Shown here in pieces: positions 13,101 to 23,447 of a stretch of DNA of 64,000 nucleotides; within the stretch, counting starts at the first letter, position 1, and every line of letters starts with the position of its first letter. The stretch is from Lineus longissimus (Eukaryota > Nemertea > Pilidiophora > Heteronemertea > Lineidae), in contig NC_088316.1 of assembly GCF_910592395.1 (NCBI RefSeq), positions 19,344,001 through 19,408,000 on the forward strand, written 5' to 3'. The notes beneath the pieces are model-generated. The model worked only from the letters and a program-made list of their open reading frames with translations. It was not told the DNA's origin and did not search any database. Both the position numbers and the translations under genes were made by a program.

Positions 13101-16100
13101 ACATTTTGGCTTCATTCCTGGGAATTCATGTATCAAAACCTTACCGTATTGGGTAAGCTCTGACAGAGCAATAACGTGACTTCAATTGACCTTGGGGTAA
13201 TCATAACAACTTCAAGAAGAACTACAGTGCAAAAAGCTACAATTACAATGCAAGGCGACAAGACACACAATACAGCACATCACACGTTACAGCAAACACA
13301 ATACAAAGTTCCAAGAAACAGTACAGAGTTAAATGAAACACAATACAAAGTTACAGGAAACACAATACAGGATGAGAAGAAATATATGACAGAGCTTAAA
13401 GAAATAAATGACAAACTAACAAAATGCGATACAAATCATTACAAGAACTATGATTTTGTCTACTGCAGCTCCTGTCAAAGCCAACACGCCGCTCCTGTCC
13501 ACGGAAGAGTTAACAAGAGATCAGTTAGTTTTGTTAGAAAAAGCTTACAGAGACTCGCCGTATCCTAGTTATCACCAACTCGCTGCAGAACTAAAAATAG
13601 AAGTTTTTAAGGTAGGTATAGTATGTCATGTTCATTGTATTCGAGATTACATAACTTCCAATGACTTGTCTGAACAGCAGCACCTTAGAAGACAATGGGA
13701 TTATGATGGGAAGTTTAGGAGTTCTTGGTCTGGTAAACCAGCAACATCTCCTCTGTAATGATGATGGTGATAGGAATGTCATTGATATGAAGACCGGTTG
13801 CATAACCATACCTCTTCCATGAAAGATTTGGTCGAGTGCTCTTGTCAGATGTTCTGCAAGAAGTCACACAACCTTACAAGCAACCAGTATTGGTTTTCCC
13901 TCTTTCAGGTAAAAGCATGGTTCCGAAAACGGCGTCGAAACTTACATACAGAGATAGGAATAGAGATGTCCAAGGAAGATGAACAAAAGGTTTTTAAACA
14001 GGTCTGTAACTCTTGCATTTTAGCGACTTGTGCTGAGTGGCCCAGCTTGGTGGGTGCTCTTTCGTAGGGACAGCGTTACATTTTCCTTCATAATTTGGCT
14101 AGAAATTGTAACATCATGCTTCGAATCTTACTTCGCCTCAAGTAAGATTCTTACGTTAACATGTTTGGACAAAATCTTCACCTTGATGACCAGCGGCAAT
14201 TCTGTCACAAATTATTGTTATTTTACCCTTTTTATTTCCAGTTCATCACACAGCATCACGATTCGTGGAGAGGGGGTCAGCCGCCCCCAGGTACCCCGCA
14301 GTCTAGTCATATGAATACCATGTTCCGTGTGCCTACCCCGTCGTCAGGGGAAGAGGGACATGAAAGCAAGTCTGGGGAGGGGAAAGCGATGGAACAGGTA
14401 CAGTTGGAAAACATCCAATAAGCTCAGACCCTTTTGCTTGGTCGTCATTCTATGCTTTTACAAATCGACTTGGTAAGAAGGAGTGCTAGTCTTTCGATTG
14501 GAAAAGAAGACAAGCTAGCTTCTGCCTCTCGGGTCTCGCGCTGAAGGTGAACAAATGTAACTTTTCACGAAGAATGCTTCACCTTTGATGGAACCTTTTT
14601 CAGGCTTGTCGAACAAATCTCTTGCATCTCACTGCTGTGCATGTCGTACCTCTGATTCTACAGTTCCTATTCTTCAGGATGGTGATCACAGTAGAGGTTC
14701 TCCAGCACAAACGTCCGCGGGAGAAGCTTCACATCCAGACGCCACAGCTAATCAAACACCTCATCCTAACGATCTGGTAAGACGAATCTATGAACATATC
14801 CCGACCAAATCCTCTCTCCAGATTGTTTTTAAAATCGCCCCGTGACGTTCAAGTGACGTCATTGACATTTCTGGGTTACTTCCGGTCGTTTCGTCCAATC
14901 AGAAGCCGTGCCTTCTGCTCATGCGATGTAGACATAAAATGGGCCAATCAGACGTCTGGTGTGGTATACATTTTGGAAGATCTTGTACCTTTTGCTTTGG
15001 AACTGGATGACAATGAAATTCCCAAACGCAAGTGCGACATCGTCCTTGCTTGGGTGACAAGGGTTAATTTCCTAGTTTTCGATTGAATGACATCAAGTAT
15101 CAGTTAGATGCGCTCAGATTACCTATATCACGTGACCTGTTACGCAGTCAAGTGGGTCAAATACTAGATGTCACCACGAGTGCTCTTCTGATGGAGTGTC
15201 CTTCAAACCTCACTCTAACTACATGCGTACGGCGAGACATTCATTTGTCAGTGCAATCATCTCAATTCAGTCGAGGTTTTAGAATGTGACAATTGGGACA
15301 ATAGCACAGGAAGCGCTAATTTGAAATGATTAGATCACTGATCTGTGAATGCCCAACTTGCATTGGTTTAGTAAGAACTGTCCCGCATCAGGATGGTCAT
15401 AGGGAAGGTTGCCGAGCTATTTCTATGTCCTCAAAATATCGATAAAAATGAAGGAAGTTAACTGCAAAAAACTTTATTACCAGTATAATCAGTACTTAAA
15501 CAGTAAACTTGATTACACAATCTCTGTCACAATGTGACAGCCATTCTATGTGCGGACAAGATAAAACTAGATATGATGGTTAGATTGTAAACAATGTGTT
15601 TACTTCTTTCTCTGGTGACCTCTTCGTGAGACTCGATGTGCCAAAGCGGCCCAGCACTTAAAAACACTCTATTTGGTCCCAGTTCAGCCCGGCACATCCT
15701 TCATACCATATCCGTCTTATCTTCTGGTCAAATATAGCCGCGCCGTTCAAACAGATGGAGCACCTCGTAAAATTCAAAATGGCCCCCGGGATTTGCATTG
15801 ATCTGCCGCAACCTCATCACCAGGCCCCTTAAATATCATTTTATACGCATAGCACTGCGTGCTTGAAATATAGTTTTCTCGGGGCGGGGTCGTGATCCAT
15901 CGCCCATCCTGTCTATTGTCCCATGATGGGCTCTTAACCTATTTTTGATATTTGTCCAAAGAACACGATGGATTTCTCTGGCGATACTGACTTGGCGTTG
16001 TGCCTTTGGTGATATCAATTTAGCAACTTGTAGTATGAACTGAGACCATGAGATTCCTTTTTCTCTGCGCTGAATTTTTATATTGTGTACGAATAATGAT

Positions 16101-19100
16101 GTTGGTGATTATGGGCGCTGGCACTTGTGAGCACGTGGCTGGCATATTGTACTGTATTGTGTGGCGTCTAGGAGGGTGAATCCCTTTTAGTTTCTTTAGT
16201 AAGTGCAAGAAGTGTGTGTTATAATCCCATGAACTGATACTATGCTTGATTCTTGTTGTTGTGTCGATCATCACTAACATGTCAGGTTACAACCGGCATT
16301 GCAGTGTGATCAACCTTCTGATTGTGTCAGGAGCTCACCAAAGACAAAGGCCATTGACATACCACGTCACCAACAAATGAAATCGAGTCCAAAATGGTAA
16401 ATCTAAAGACCTCTCACTGTTTCAGAGCCAACATCCGAAGATAGACTCATCAGTACTTTACAATCCACAGCAACAAGTAGCAACAAGTAAATCCACGACC
16501 AAGTCGAAATCACTGCCAAAGAGTTCAAGACAGACCAAGGTAGGTTGCTTAAATTCGTTTTGTATTTCGTAATTTCATTTGCAAAGGGCCGTATTGTTAT
16601 ACCGTTTGTTAATTTACGATGTGTTGCTTCCAGTCGAAGACTTCTACCAGCACGATACGTTCGCTACTGAAGAAGGAGGTGAAGTATGAGCCAGTTGTCG
16701 TGGCTCCTGTCCAAGCACCGCCGGTGACAAGTCCGCAGCCACAGGGGGTTCAAGTCACGGCACCACAGCCTCAAGCTGAACCAGCCGCACAAACGATGAC
16801 TTATGTAAGTATAAATGATAGTTCTCGAGTTCTGAGCAGGATTCATGATAGCTGTCATCTGCCGAACAATGCGACAAAATCGATGATATGACTGGTTTTG
16901 ATTCTTTCCTTATGTAGTCTCCGTTTACCATCTTCTTCAGATGTACCAGAACCCAGAGATCGACAACTTGATGCGAGAACGTGAGTACTTGGGTCGTCTG
17001 CTGCACCAGCAACAGATGGAATGGCAGGAGACCAGGAAGAAGCTGGTCGATTGTGACAGAAGACTAGCCAAGGTCACATCAAATGTTCAAGGTCAGTGGC
17101 TATGCATTTCCGTTGCACATGGCGATGGTGATATTATTCAACATTCTCTAACTTGGCCATTGATTATCGAGTAAAGTTCTGCAAAAAACGAATGGACGAT
17201 TTCTGGGACGAATTCGAAGATGCGCTGACAGTCATGTGTTTCATCTTGAACAAAGGCTCACAGTGGCTTATGGCATTGTCCGAAGGCCTTCTGACATGTT
17301 CTCTGCGCATTTGTTTTGTTTGGGCGCTGATTTGTTTTCGTCGAAAAGGTCCGAAAAGTTGTCGAGATTTCTTATGTCTATTCCTCTTGCAGCCTCGACG
17401 TACACCACGGCATCCCATCAGCAAGCAGTCGTCAGCGAGGGAGAACAGAAGTGGCCTCAGGTCCCACAAACGGTACGTAACTGAATATCATGATTGCTTT
17501 GGCCCGGCAGGTGAGTCAAGGATCGTTTAACTTTAAGAAGGTACCAGGCATCATTCAATCATTGATCTCTCTTCTTCTCGCAGCAGTACCAACATGTGGC
17601 GGTGCCGGTCTCCACATCCGCCCAGTCCGCCCATTATGTTGCCCAGATGGAGCGGCCCTCCTCTCACGGCAGTCCGGCAGTTACGACAGAAGAGGGCCAG
17701 CCTCAGCAGATGCAGGCGGTCAGGCTGGTAATGTCACAACCCCCGGAGGACACCAGCTCCAGTAAAGAGGGGGAAACTGGTAAGAGGACTAGTCTAATGG
17801 CTACCGTAGAATTTGTCCGATAGGCACGAGTAGCAAACTTCTAATACGATAACCAGTGGCGTCATCTAACGCTTTATCTGATGTCCATGTGAACCCATCA
17901 TCTTACGACTGAACTACTTTTTCAGAGGCGCCACAGTTGACACAGCTGTATGCTGCCGCGCCCATCATAGTACAACCAGGAACTGAGAATCATCATTATG
18001 TGTGGCATCAGGACCAACAACATGACGCTGGCGTGCAATATCACCATGGGATGTACCAGCAAGTACCACTGGATGGCAACAACAACAAAGACCAGGTAAA
18101 TCTCGAAATGATGACGATTTCCATTACGAGGCTTTGGTCAGCTGCAGGTCGTCGTATGGTCCAATCAGAAGCGCTGAATTCTGCAAGACCAGTGCTATCA
18201 TTTTATACTAGCCAATCAAAGCCAGCCACTCATAATTCTTGGGAAATCTTGTCAAAAATACTTTTGGAGATGGGTGATGAACTTGTTAATAAAGCTTGGT
18301 ACGGATGTACATACATGTAGCTCACTAAAACACTTTCATGCTGACGATGACTGCAAGAGCATAGCTCAGTTCTCGTCCAACCCTGTCTGTAAAGGCACCG
18401 TCAAATAGTTAGCAAACTAGGACTGTAACATATCATGTGGTCTGTTAAATATCGCCGTAGGACTGTATTCTGTAACATTAGATCTAGGTTAACCCTTTAG
18501 ATCATGTATCACATCCGATCTTCCATTCAGAGATCAAGGATAAGGTAGATTGCATTGAATCACTTCCTCTTTAGGTCATGCAAAGCACAGTAAGCGTAGA
18601 GAACTCCGGCAGCCCGTACTACTCCGACTACTCTGGTTCGCCAGCCTCCAGTCACGATACCACACATGAGAACCACGGTAACAGCGTGGGTGCCAGCAAA
18701 AGGAGGAACCGCACAAGTTTCACACGTGAGCAGATTAGCCAATTGGAAGCATACTATAAAGCCAATGCGCATCCCGAATGGGGCGATAGGGAACTGATGG
18801 CTGAAACTCTTGGGCTTAGTGACCAGAATGTAAGGACATGAGTGAGACAAAAATGACCAACTCATCTCGAAATCATTGGGACTCTCTCGAGGTCAACTAT
18901 CTAACTGAATATAATATTCTTTCTGGATCTCTGTTGTTTCAGTTCAAACACTTCTTGTTTTGCGAGAGGTTTGAATTCAAACAAGGTAGAGAGGTTTTAA
19001 AAAGTATTTTTCGGCCACCATTAACTTTCTGTCCCAAACGTTTACCATCATGTACTGTGTCGACTCAATCAGTATTGCCTCTCTGGTGTTTATGTTGGGG

Positions 19101-20180
19101 AAACTGTCAAAAAGGCAGGTTTGGTTAAACCTGATTGAGCGGACACAGTGCTGTAATCATTCTACAAGTAACAGTCCATGCCTATCCTTCGCCTTCCAAT
19201 TTGCTTACCATAATAACTCGCCAACAGACTACTCATTGTGAATTGTTCCACTTGAGTGGAACACAATGGGATTGGGCTATGTCACTTTTGTAATTAGGGC
19301 TTCGAGTCCTCAACGATGATTGCCAAGTTCCACTGTGTTCCGCTGTAGCAGAACCAAGCGGATCATATGACAATGCGTAGCCAGTGAATCATTACACTTT
19401 CCAAGGTTGAGTTAGCATTTGAGTTGACGTTCATGAATCACCCGTCACGATTACCGAACTGCAGAATGAACATCTATTTCAACAGTGATGGTGTCGCATA
19501 ACGCTTTCATTTGTCTCTTCAAATGTTTTTTGGAAAACGCATGGATAGCATGACGCGACACACGAAACGAGACTTGTGTGCAAACTCAGCCAGAGCGGCC
19601 TTGCCTCCAATCCAGCTACGTATCTCGCCTACTCAACATGCTGAAGGGGCTTCCCTGTGCAAAAAAAACACCATCTCCTCTCGAGTGAATTGAACGGTTC
19701 ATTGCGAGTTCATTGCGGTTCATCGGAGCCTTGCTTTACATACTTAACACGTTACATCTCTCCGATAGTATGTGTGCATTTTCTTATGTTCTTGGTTGAC
19801 GAAAAAGCCCGACGGCTAGTTGATTTCCTGACGAAGATAGTTTCCTGGATGTTTTAACTTAAAAGTAATGTGGTCGGCTTCTACAAGTGACAAAGACGGC
19901 ACCAGTTAAAACATTGTTTTACTGTGACCCTCAGTGGGACTTGGTGTTCCTGCCTGGTGGATGTCAAAGACGATCAGCATGGCATGGGCCTCCTCGGAAT
20001 TGATGGAGGGAATTTCTCCGGATCGTTAGCTTGCCGTTGAGTACACATCATCTGAGTTTTTCTAATTCTTCTTTCTTAAAGGTTCGCATTTGGTTCAAGA
20101 ACCGACGAGCCAAGAAGCAGAAACACGATGAGACGATACGTTTTGTGCATGTGCCGGTAACTTCGGCAGACGAAGCGTAA
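10181..20180 (+). CDS. double-homeodomain transcription factor, 13 coding exons, about 740 aa
   Basis: Probable nuclear DNA-binding regulator. Exons: 10181-10676, 13469-13611, 13909-14001 (or 13989), 14242-14397, 14678-14776, 16426-16539, 16634-16804, 16941-17091, 17393-17472, 17584-17779, 17926-18095, 18575-18829, 20082-20180. All have GT/AG ends and matching phases. The ATG has an in-frame TAG three codons upstream. Domains in order: Ser/Thr/Pro/Gln-rich N-terminus (1-165); homeodomain 1 (about 173-229); low-complexity Pro/Gln/Ser linker; a short charged, coiled-coil-like stretch (about 428-470, from exon 8); His/Gln-rich region (about 590-620); homeodomain 2 (about 665-724); a 16-residue tail. 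Homeodomain 2 reads as paired-like with WFKNRRAK (Lys50). Homeodomain 1 is divergent (WFRKRRR, Lys at position 51). I cannot assign a family: DUX genes also have two homeodomains, but theirs are close together. HDX also has two, but those I recall look different. Confidence 0.92.
11168..11207. repeat. perfect 14-bp-arm hairpin in intron 1 of the homeobox gene
   Basis: Arms AATTGCCTAACTCA (11168-11181) and TGAGTTAGGCAATT (11194-11207) with a 12-nt loop. Confidence 0.9.
11530..11722 (+). repeat. pair of direct CAGGGTGTCCCAAAT-like motifs
   Basis: TACAGGGTATCCCAAAT (about 11531-11547) and TACAGGGTGTCCCAAAT (about 11706-11722) sit about 175 bp apart in the same orientation. The motif resembles termini of mariner-like DNA transposons, but no inverted partner or transposase was seen. 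Confidence 0.4.
13489..13956 (+). other. homeobox 1 (divergent), split by an intron
   Basis: Codes residues about 173-229 of the double-homeodomain protein and is interrupted by the intron 13612-13908. The core LLEKAYRDSPYPSYHQLAAE leads into VKAWFRKRRR. The helix 1 Leu16-Glu17 and Tyr at 20, and Trp48-Phe49, are present. From Leu16 to Trp48 there are 29 steps instead of the standard 32, so the loop or early helix 2 is three residues short. Position 51 is Lys instead of Asn, and the N-terminal arm (PLLSTEEL) has no Arg5. It is a homeodomain by fold pattern, but canonical base contacts look lost. Confidence 0.85.
14123..14150. repeat. perfect 11-bp-arm hairpin in intron 3 of the homeobox gene
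   Basis: Arms GAATCTTACTT (14123-14133) and AAGTAAGATTC (14140-14150) with loop CGCCTC. It lies about 120 bp downstream of the ambiguous exon 3 donor pair. Confidence 0.9.
14840..14960. promoter_or_regulatory. promoter-like motif cluster inside intron 5 of the homeobox gene
   Basis: Within about 100 bp there are a full cAMP-response palindrome TGACGTCA (14854-14861), an ETS-like ACTTCCGG (near 14879) and two CCAATCAG boxes (near 14895 and 14944). The grouping resembles a TATA-less promoter. Part of it (GTCCAATCAGAAGC) recurs near 18159, so it may instead be a dispersed repeat. Confidence 0.35.
18698..20129 (+). other. homeobox 2 (paired-like, Lys50), split by an intron
   Basis: Codes residues about 665-724 and is interrupted by the intron 18830-20081 between homeodomain positions 44 and 45. 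It has a full-length 60-residue frame: Arg5 in KRRNRTSF, Phe8, Leu16, Tyr20, Trp48, Phe49, Lys50, Asn51, Arg53 in VRIWFKNRRAKKQK. Lys50 is the Bicoid/Otx/Goosecoid-type specificity residue, known to favour TAATCC-like sites. The C-terminal tail after the domain is only about 16 residues, so no OAR-type motif follows. Confidence 0.93.
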
Positions 20181-20471
20181 CCATGGTGTTCCAAGATGGT
20201 GGTCGGTCACGTGACACAAGATGGCGATGGATACGTTGATTCGGCATGAGGTCATGTCACGACTACGCTGAGGCGGAATAGAAATATGACTTCGATGTCT
20301 TCTCATATATTTCAGAAGATCTACATTTCAGGAACAAATGAATTTGTTGATACACTTTTGTGTATGTTGTATATAATCATACGAACCAAAAATGGTTTAA
20401 ATTACTTGATGCATTTTTATATCTTCCGAAAGACGAACAATAAGAGCTGAGAGTTGTTCTTTGTCGATCGG

Positions 20472-20477
20472 AATAAA
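20472..20477 (+). terminator. candidate poly(A) signal of the homeobox gene
   Basis: AATAAA 292 bp after the stop codon. A second AATAAA lies at 20918-20923. Usage cannot be decided from sequence. Confidence 0.45.
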
Positions 20478-23128
20478 AGTCTGTGTGCTGTGGATGACGG
20501 AATGAACAGTCGAAAAGATTTCAACTTCAAGATCCTGTTGAATATTATTTGGTATGCAGAGGTCTGAGGAGACACTGCTTCCGAGAATTTCATTTGGAAG
20601 CAATTCGCTTAATACATGATTGATAACGTGTCTAATGACTTGACAACGGAAAACAGTTCATCGTTCAAGCCTAAAAAACGGGCAAACACGCTGCATTTCA
20701 GTTATGTACATGTAGCTACTTAGTGCATTGATATTCAAAGACAGCTCTGTACGTACACGGATGGCCGGTCTGTTTTGGTATTCGCCACACAACGGTGACC
20801 GAGGCAATAATGGCGATGGATCTCGTTATCGCCAGGCATGCCAGGGCTAGCGACATGTATGGACCCGGGGCTATGAAACTGTCGAAACTGTCATTTAACT
20901 GCCGTGCAAATTCTTGTAATAAAGGCTAAACGCTTTGCCTTCATGCCGGTCGCGGACGTTGGTAGATCGACCACGTCAGGTGTGATTATGGCAATCATAG
21001 GAAATAGTAACCATGAATAGGTATATTAACTGCTTTGAGGGAATTGTAGGCACTCTTAGTGCGGATGCGAAATGGAATTTGAAGTCACGTTATTACGTAG
21101 CATATTGATATATTTCTACAGAAATAGAAATTTCCCAGTGACCAATATTTTAGCTTTTAAACTGTTTTGAACGTATTTTTCGAATAAATGAAGTTCTGTA
21201 CATATGTGGTCTTTTTGTTTTGTGGGTTTATGGACAGATTCTAGACAGACCTGATTGGCAGACCCTCTTGTGTTGAACAAATCTACCCTTAGCCATTGTA
21301 GCCTAAACTTGTTTCGATGTATCTGCAAGAGAGTTCCCCAACAAAACAAAAACCAGCTCACTATATCATATTTACGTTTATTCTTCTAAACCTGACCTAT
21401 GACCCGACGGAAGTAAAATCCCACGTGATCCTCCCAGCCAATCGGATCCGGGCTACAATGAGCAAGATTGTCGAGTTGAGTTGGCCACTGATTCTATAGC
21501 CGAACATTGTATTCTACAAATATTTCCAGGAGTGAAAAATGGAAAAATTATTTACATTTTTGACTGATGAACGTGGAATATAATAGGAGCTAGGAAAAGC
21601 CCGAGTGTTTAATACTAATATGTGCAGTTAACATTGGAATATTTTAATTGCAATCTTAAAGAGAAATCATTAACACATACTGTACATCCACCGAAAAATA
21701 TGCACTATGTCCAAAATGTATCATTACCAGACCATTCTTCGGGTGTTTGACATTTCTCAGTGTCCCCCCCCCCACACACACACAATCGGCTGCGGCCTTT
21801 ACAATAACAAGTCCAAGCATTGCAACTTGCTGACACGTTTTGGACATTTTACTCTAGAATAACATATGAACCAGAGATCAATAGGATTTAAACGGTCAAA
21901 GGGCCTGAGATATAGTGGAACCAATAATAGTACCTTTCGCTACCATCCAAGCCAAATTATGCTGTTTATTGTTCTTGATACTGTTTGGAGATTGTTTGGC
22001 TGGGTGAACCTTCTTTGAAAATCCAACATATCTCACGTCCTTCTGGTAGTCGTCATATTTTAGTCGTTGCCGGGTTAAATAAGTAGATAAAAGCCTGTCT
22101 TGCAGGGCTACCTGATCGTCTACCCCGGCCAGGTGTCGACATTAGTTGTTTCGAAGGATGGGCGACAGGAACTCATATCAGCAAGGACGGAACAAAATAA
22201 GGCAGACGTTGTTTTAAAAGAGCACATGGCCATTGGGCGCCATCTTGACCCAGGTAGATAACATTGAGACATATGTAGATATGTACAGGGGAAATGTACA
22301 TGTTGCTGCAAGGTTAATCAAGGTAACCAAGATGGCGGCCAGCCCTGAAAAATGATGAATATTGGCTGAAGGAAGATAAATTGTGTGTATGCTTTACAAC
22401 CCTTTTCATATCGGAATGGACAAGAAACTATCGAATATATATTCTTGCTCAGATAGTTAGCTGGTGAATCTGAATGATGACATGATATATGGTCACCAGT
22501 AAGATGAACAGTAATCAGTGACTGAAGTACAGTAGTTGTCAATGGAAATGGTGCGCGGCCATTGCATCTGGTTGTGCTTTGTCGACGGTGGCATTGGAGG
22601 TCGACCCAACGTACCCCTGAAAGCTGGATCGGGCCTGGCGTCTGTCCTCTCATAATTGCACATATCCAAGGAGGTATTATGAATATTACCCTAGCATTGT
22701 CTAATTCCCTGGACAGAGCTCTCCTCTAAAGTTACCACCTTCATTTTGTGATAGTGATCTGATGATCTGATGAAGCCCAACTTTTATAACCGTCTTTTCA
22801 GCAGATCAACTTCTACACGTTGATCATCACAGGTCAACATGGCTCGGATTCACTGTGTAGAATCGGGGAAGTATTTAACCTGATTGTCTCCATCAACTGG
22901 CACTAGGCGGCGCCGCCACATGACAACGCCCCTAGCGCAGATGATCGAAACCATCTACTGGAACACATTAATTTCCTTTCATTGAAAGAGACATTGATAC
23001 TGAGACAACATGAACTGTAACTACATACACATTGAAAATGTCTCTTATTTCTACCCAGTCGTAAGTTGAAACAGATGAAATAATCTTTTTAAACGGTTCT
23101 TTTGCCAACAAGTTGCAAATTCTGCGGT

Positions 23129-23134
23129 TTTATT
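23129..23134 (-). terminator. candidate poly(A) signal of the CNGA gene
   Basis: AATAAA on the minus strand, about 310 bp downstream of the stop codon at 23448. Confidence 0.4.
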
Positions 23135-23447
23135 TGGTGTTCCAGGAGGTAAAATAACAGGGTAGGTTTCCAATTGTTTGGGTGCGATGGTCATTAAATA
23201 ACAAAAAGCGCTGGTGCATGCGTTGACACAATTGCAAACAGTGGAAACATACCCTTACACCTGGTGCAATATGACGCAATTTGAATGGCCAACAATTATG
23301 CCTCATCATTTCAATGCCTCATGGTGTATTTCTTGCAAAGATCACCTGCACACCTACGAACTACTACCCAACCCGAAAATGAGATATCCAGGTGACCCGT
23401 AAATTCAACTGAGAGTGAGAGCACTGTGTCATCCATTGTTTGAGATC

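Larger units (their letters stand above)
20181..23447. other. 3' flanks of two convergent genes
   Basis: Holds the presumed 3' UTRs of the homeobox gene (plus strand) and the CNGA gene (minus strand). No further coding exon was recognised. A poly-C/CA run lies at about 21764-21784. Confidence 0.6.

Noticed and set aside
13176-13568. 130-codon open frame overlapping exon 2 of the homeobox gene
   Set aside because: It reads an A-rich, repetitive intron (repeats of ACAATACAAAGTT) and then the exon in the wrong frame.
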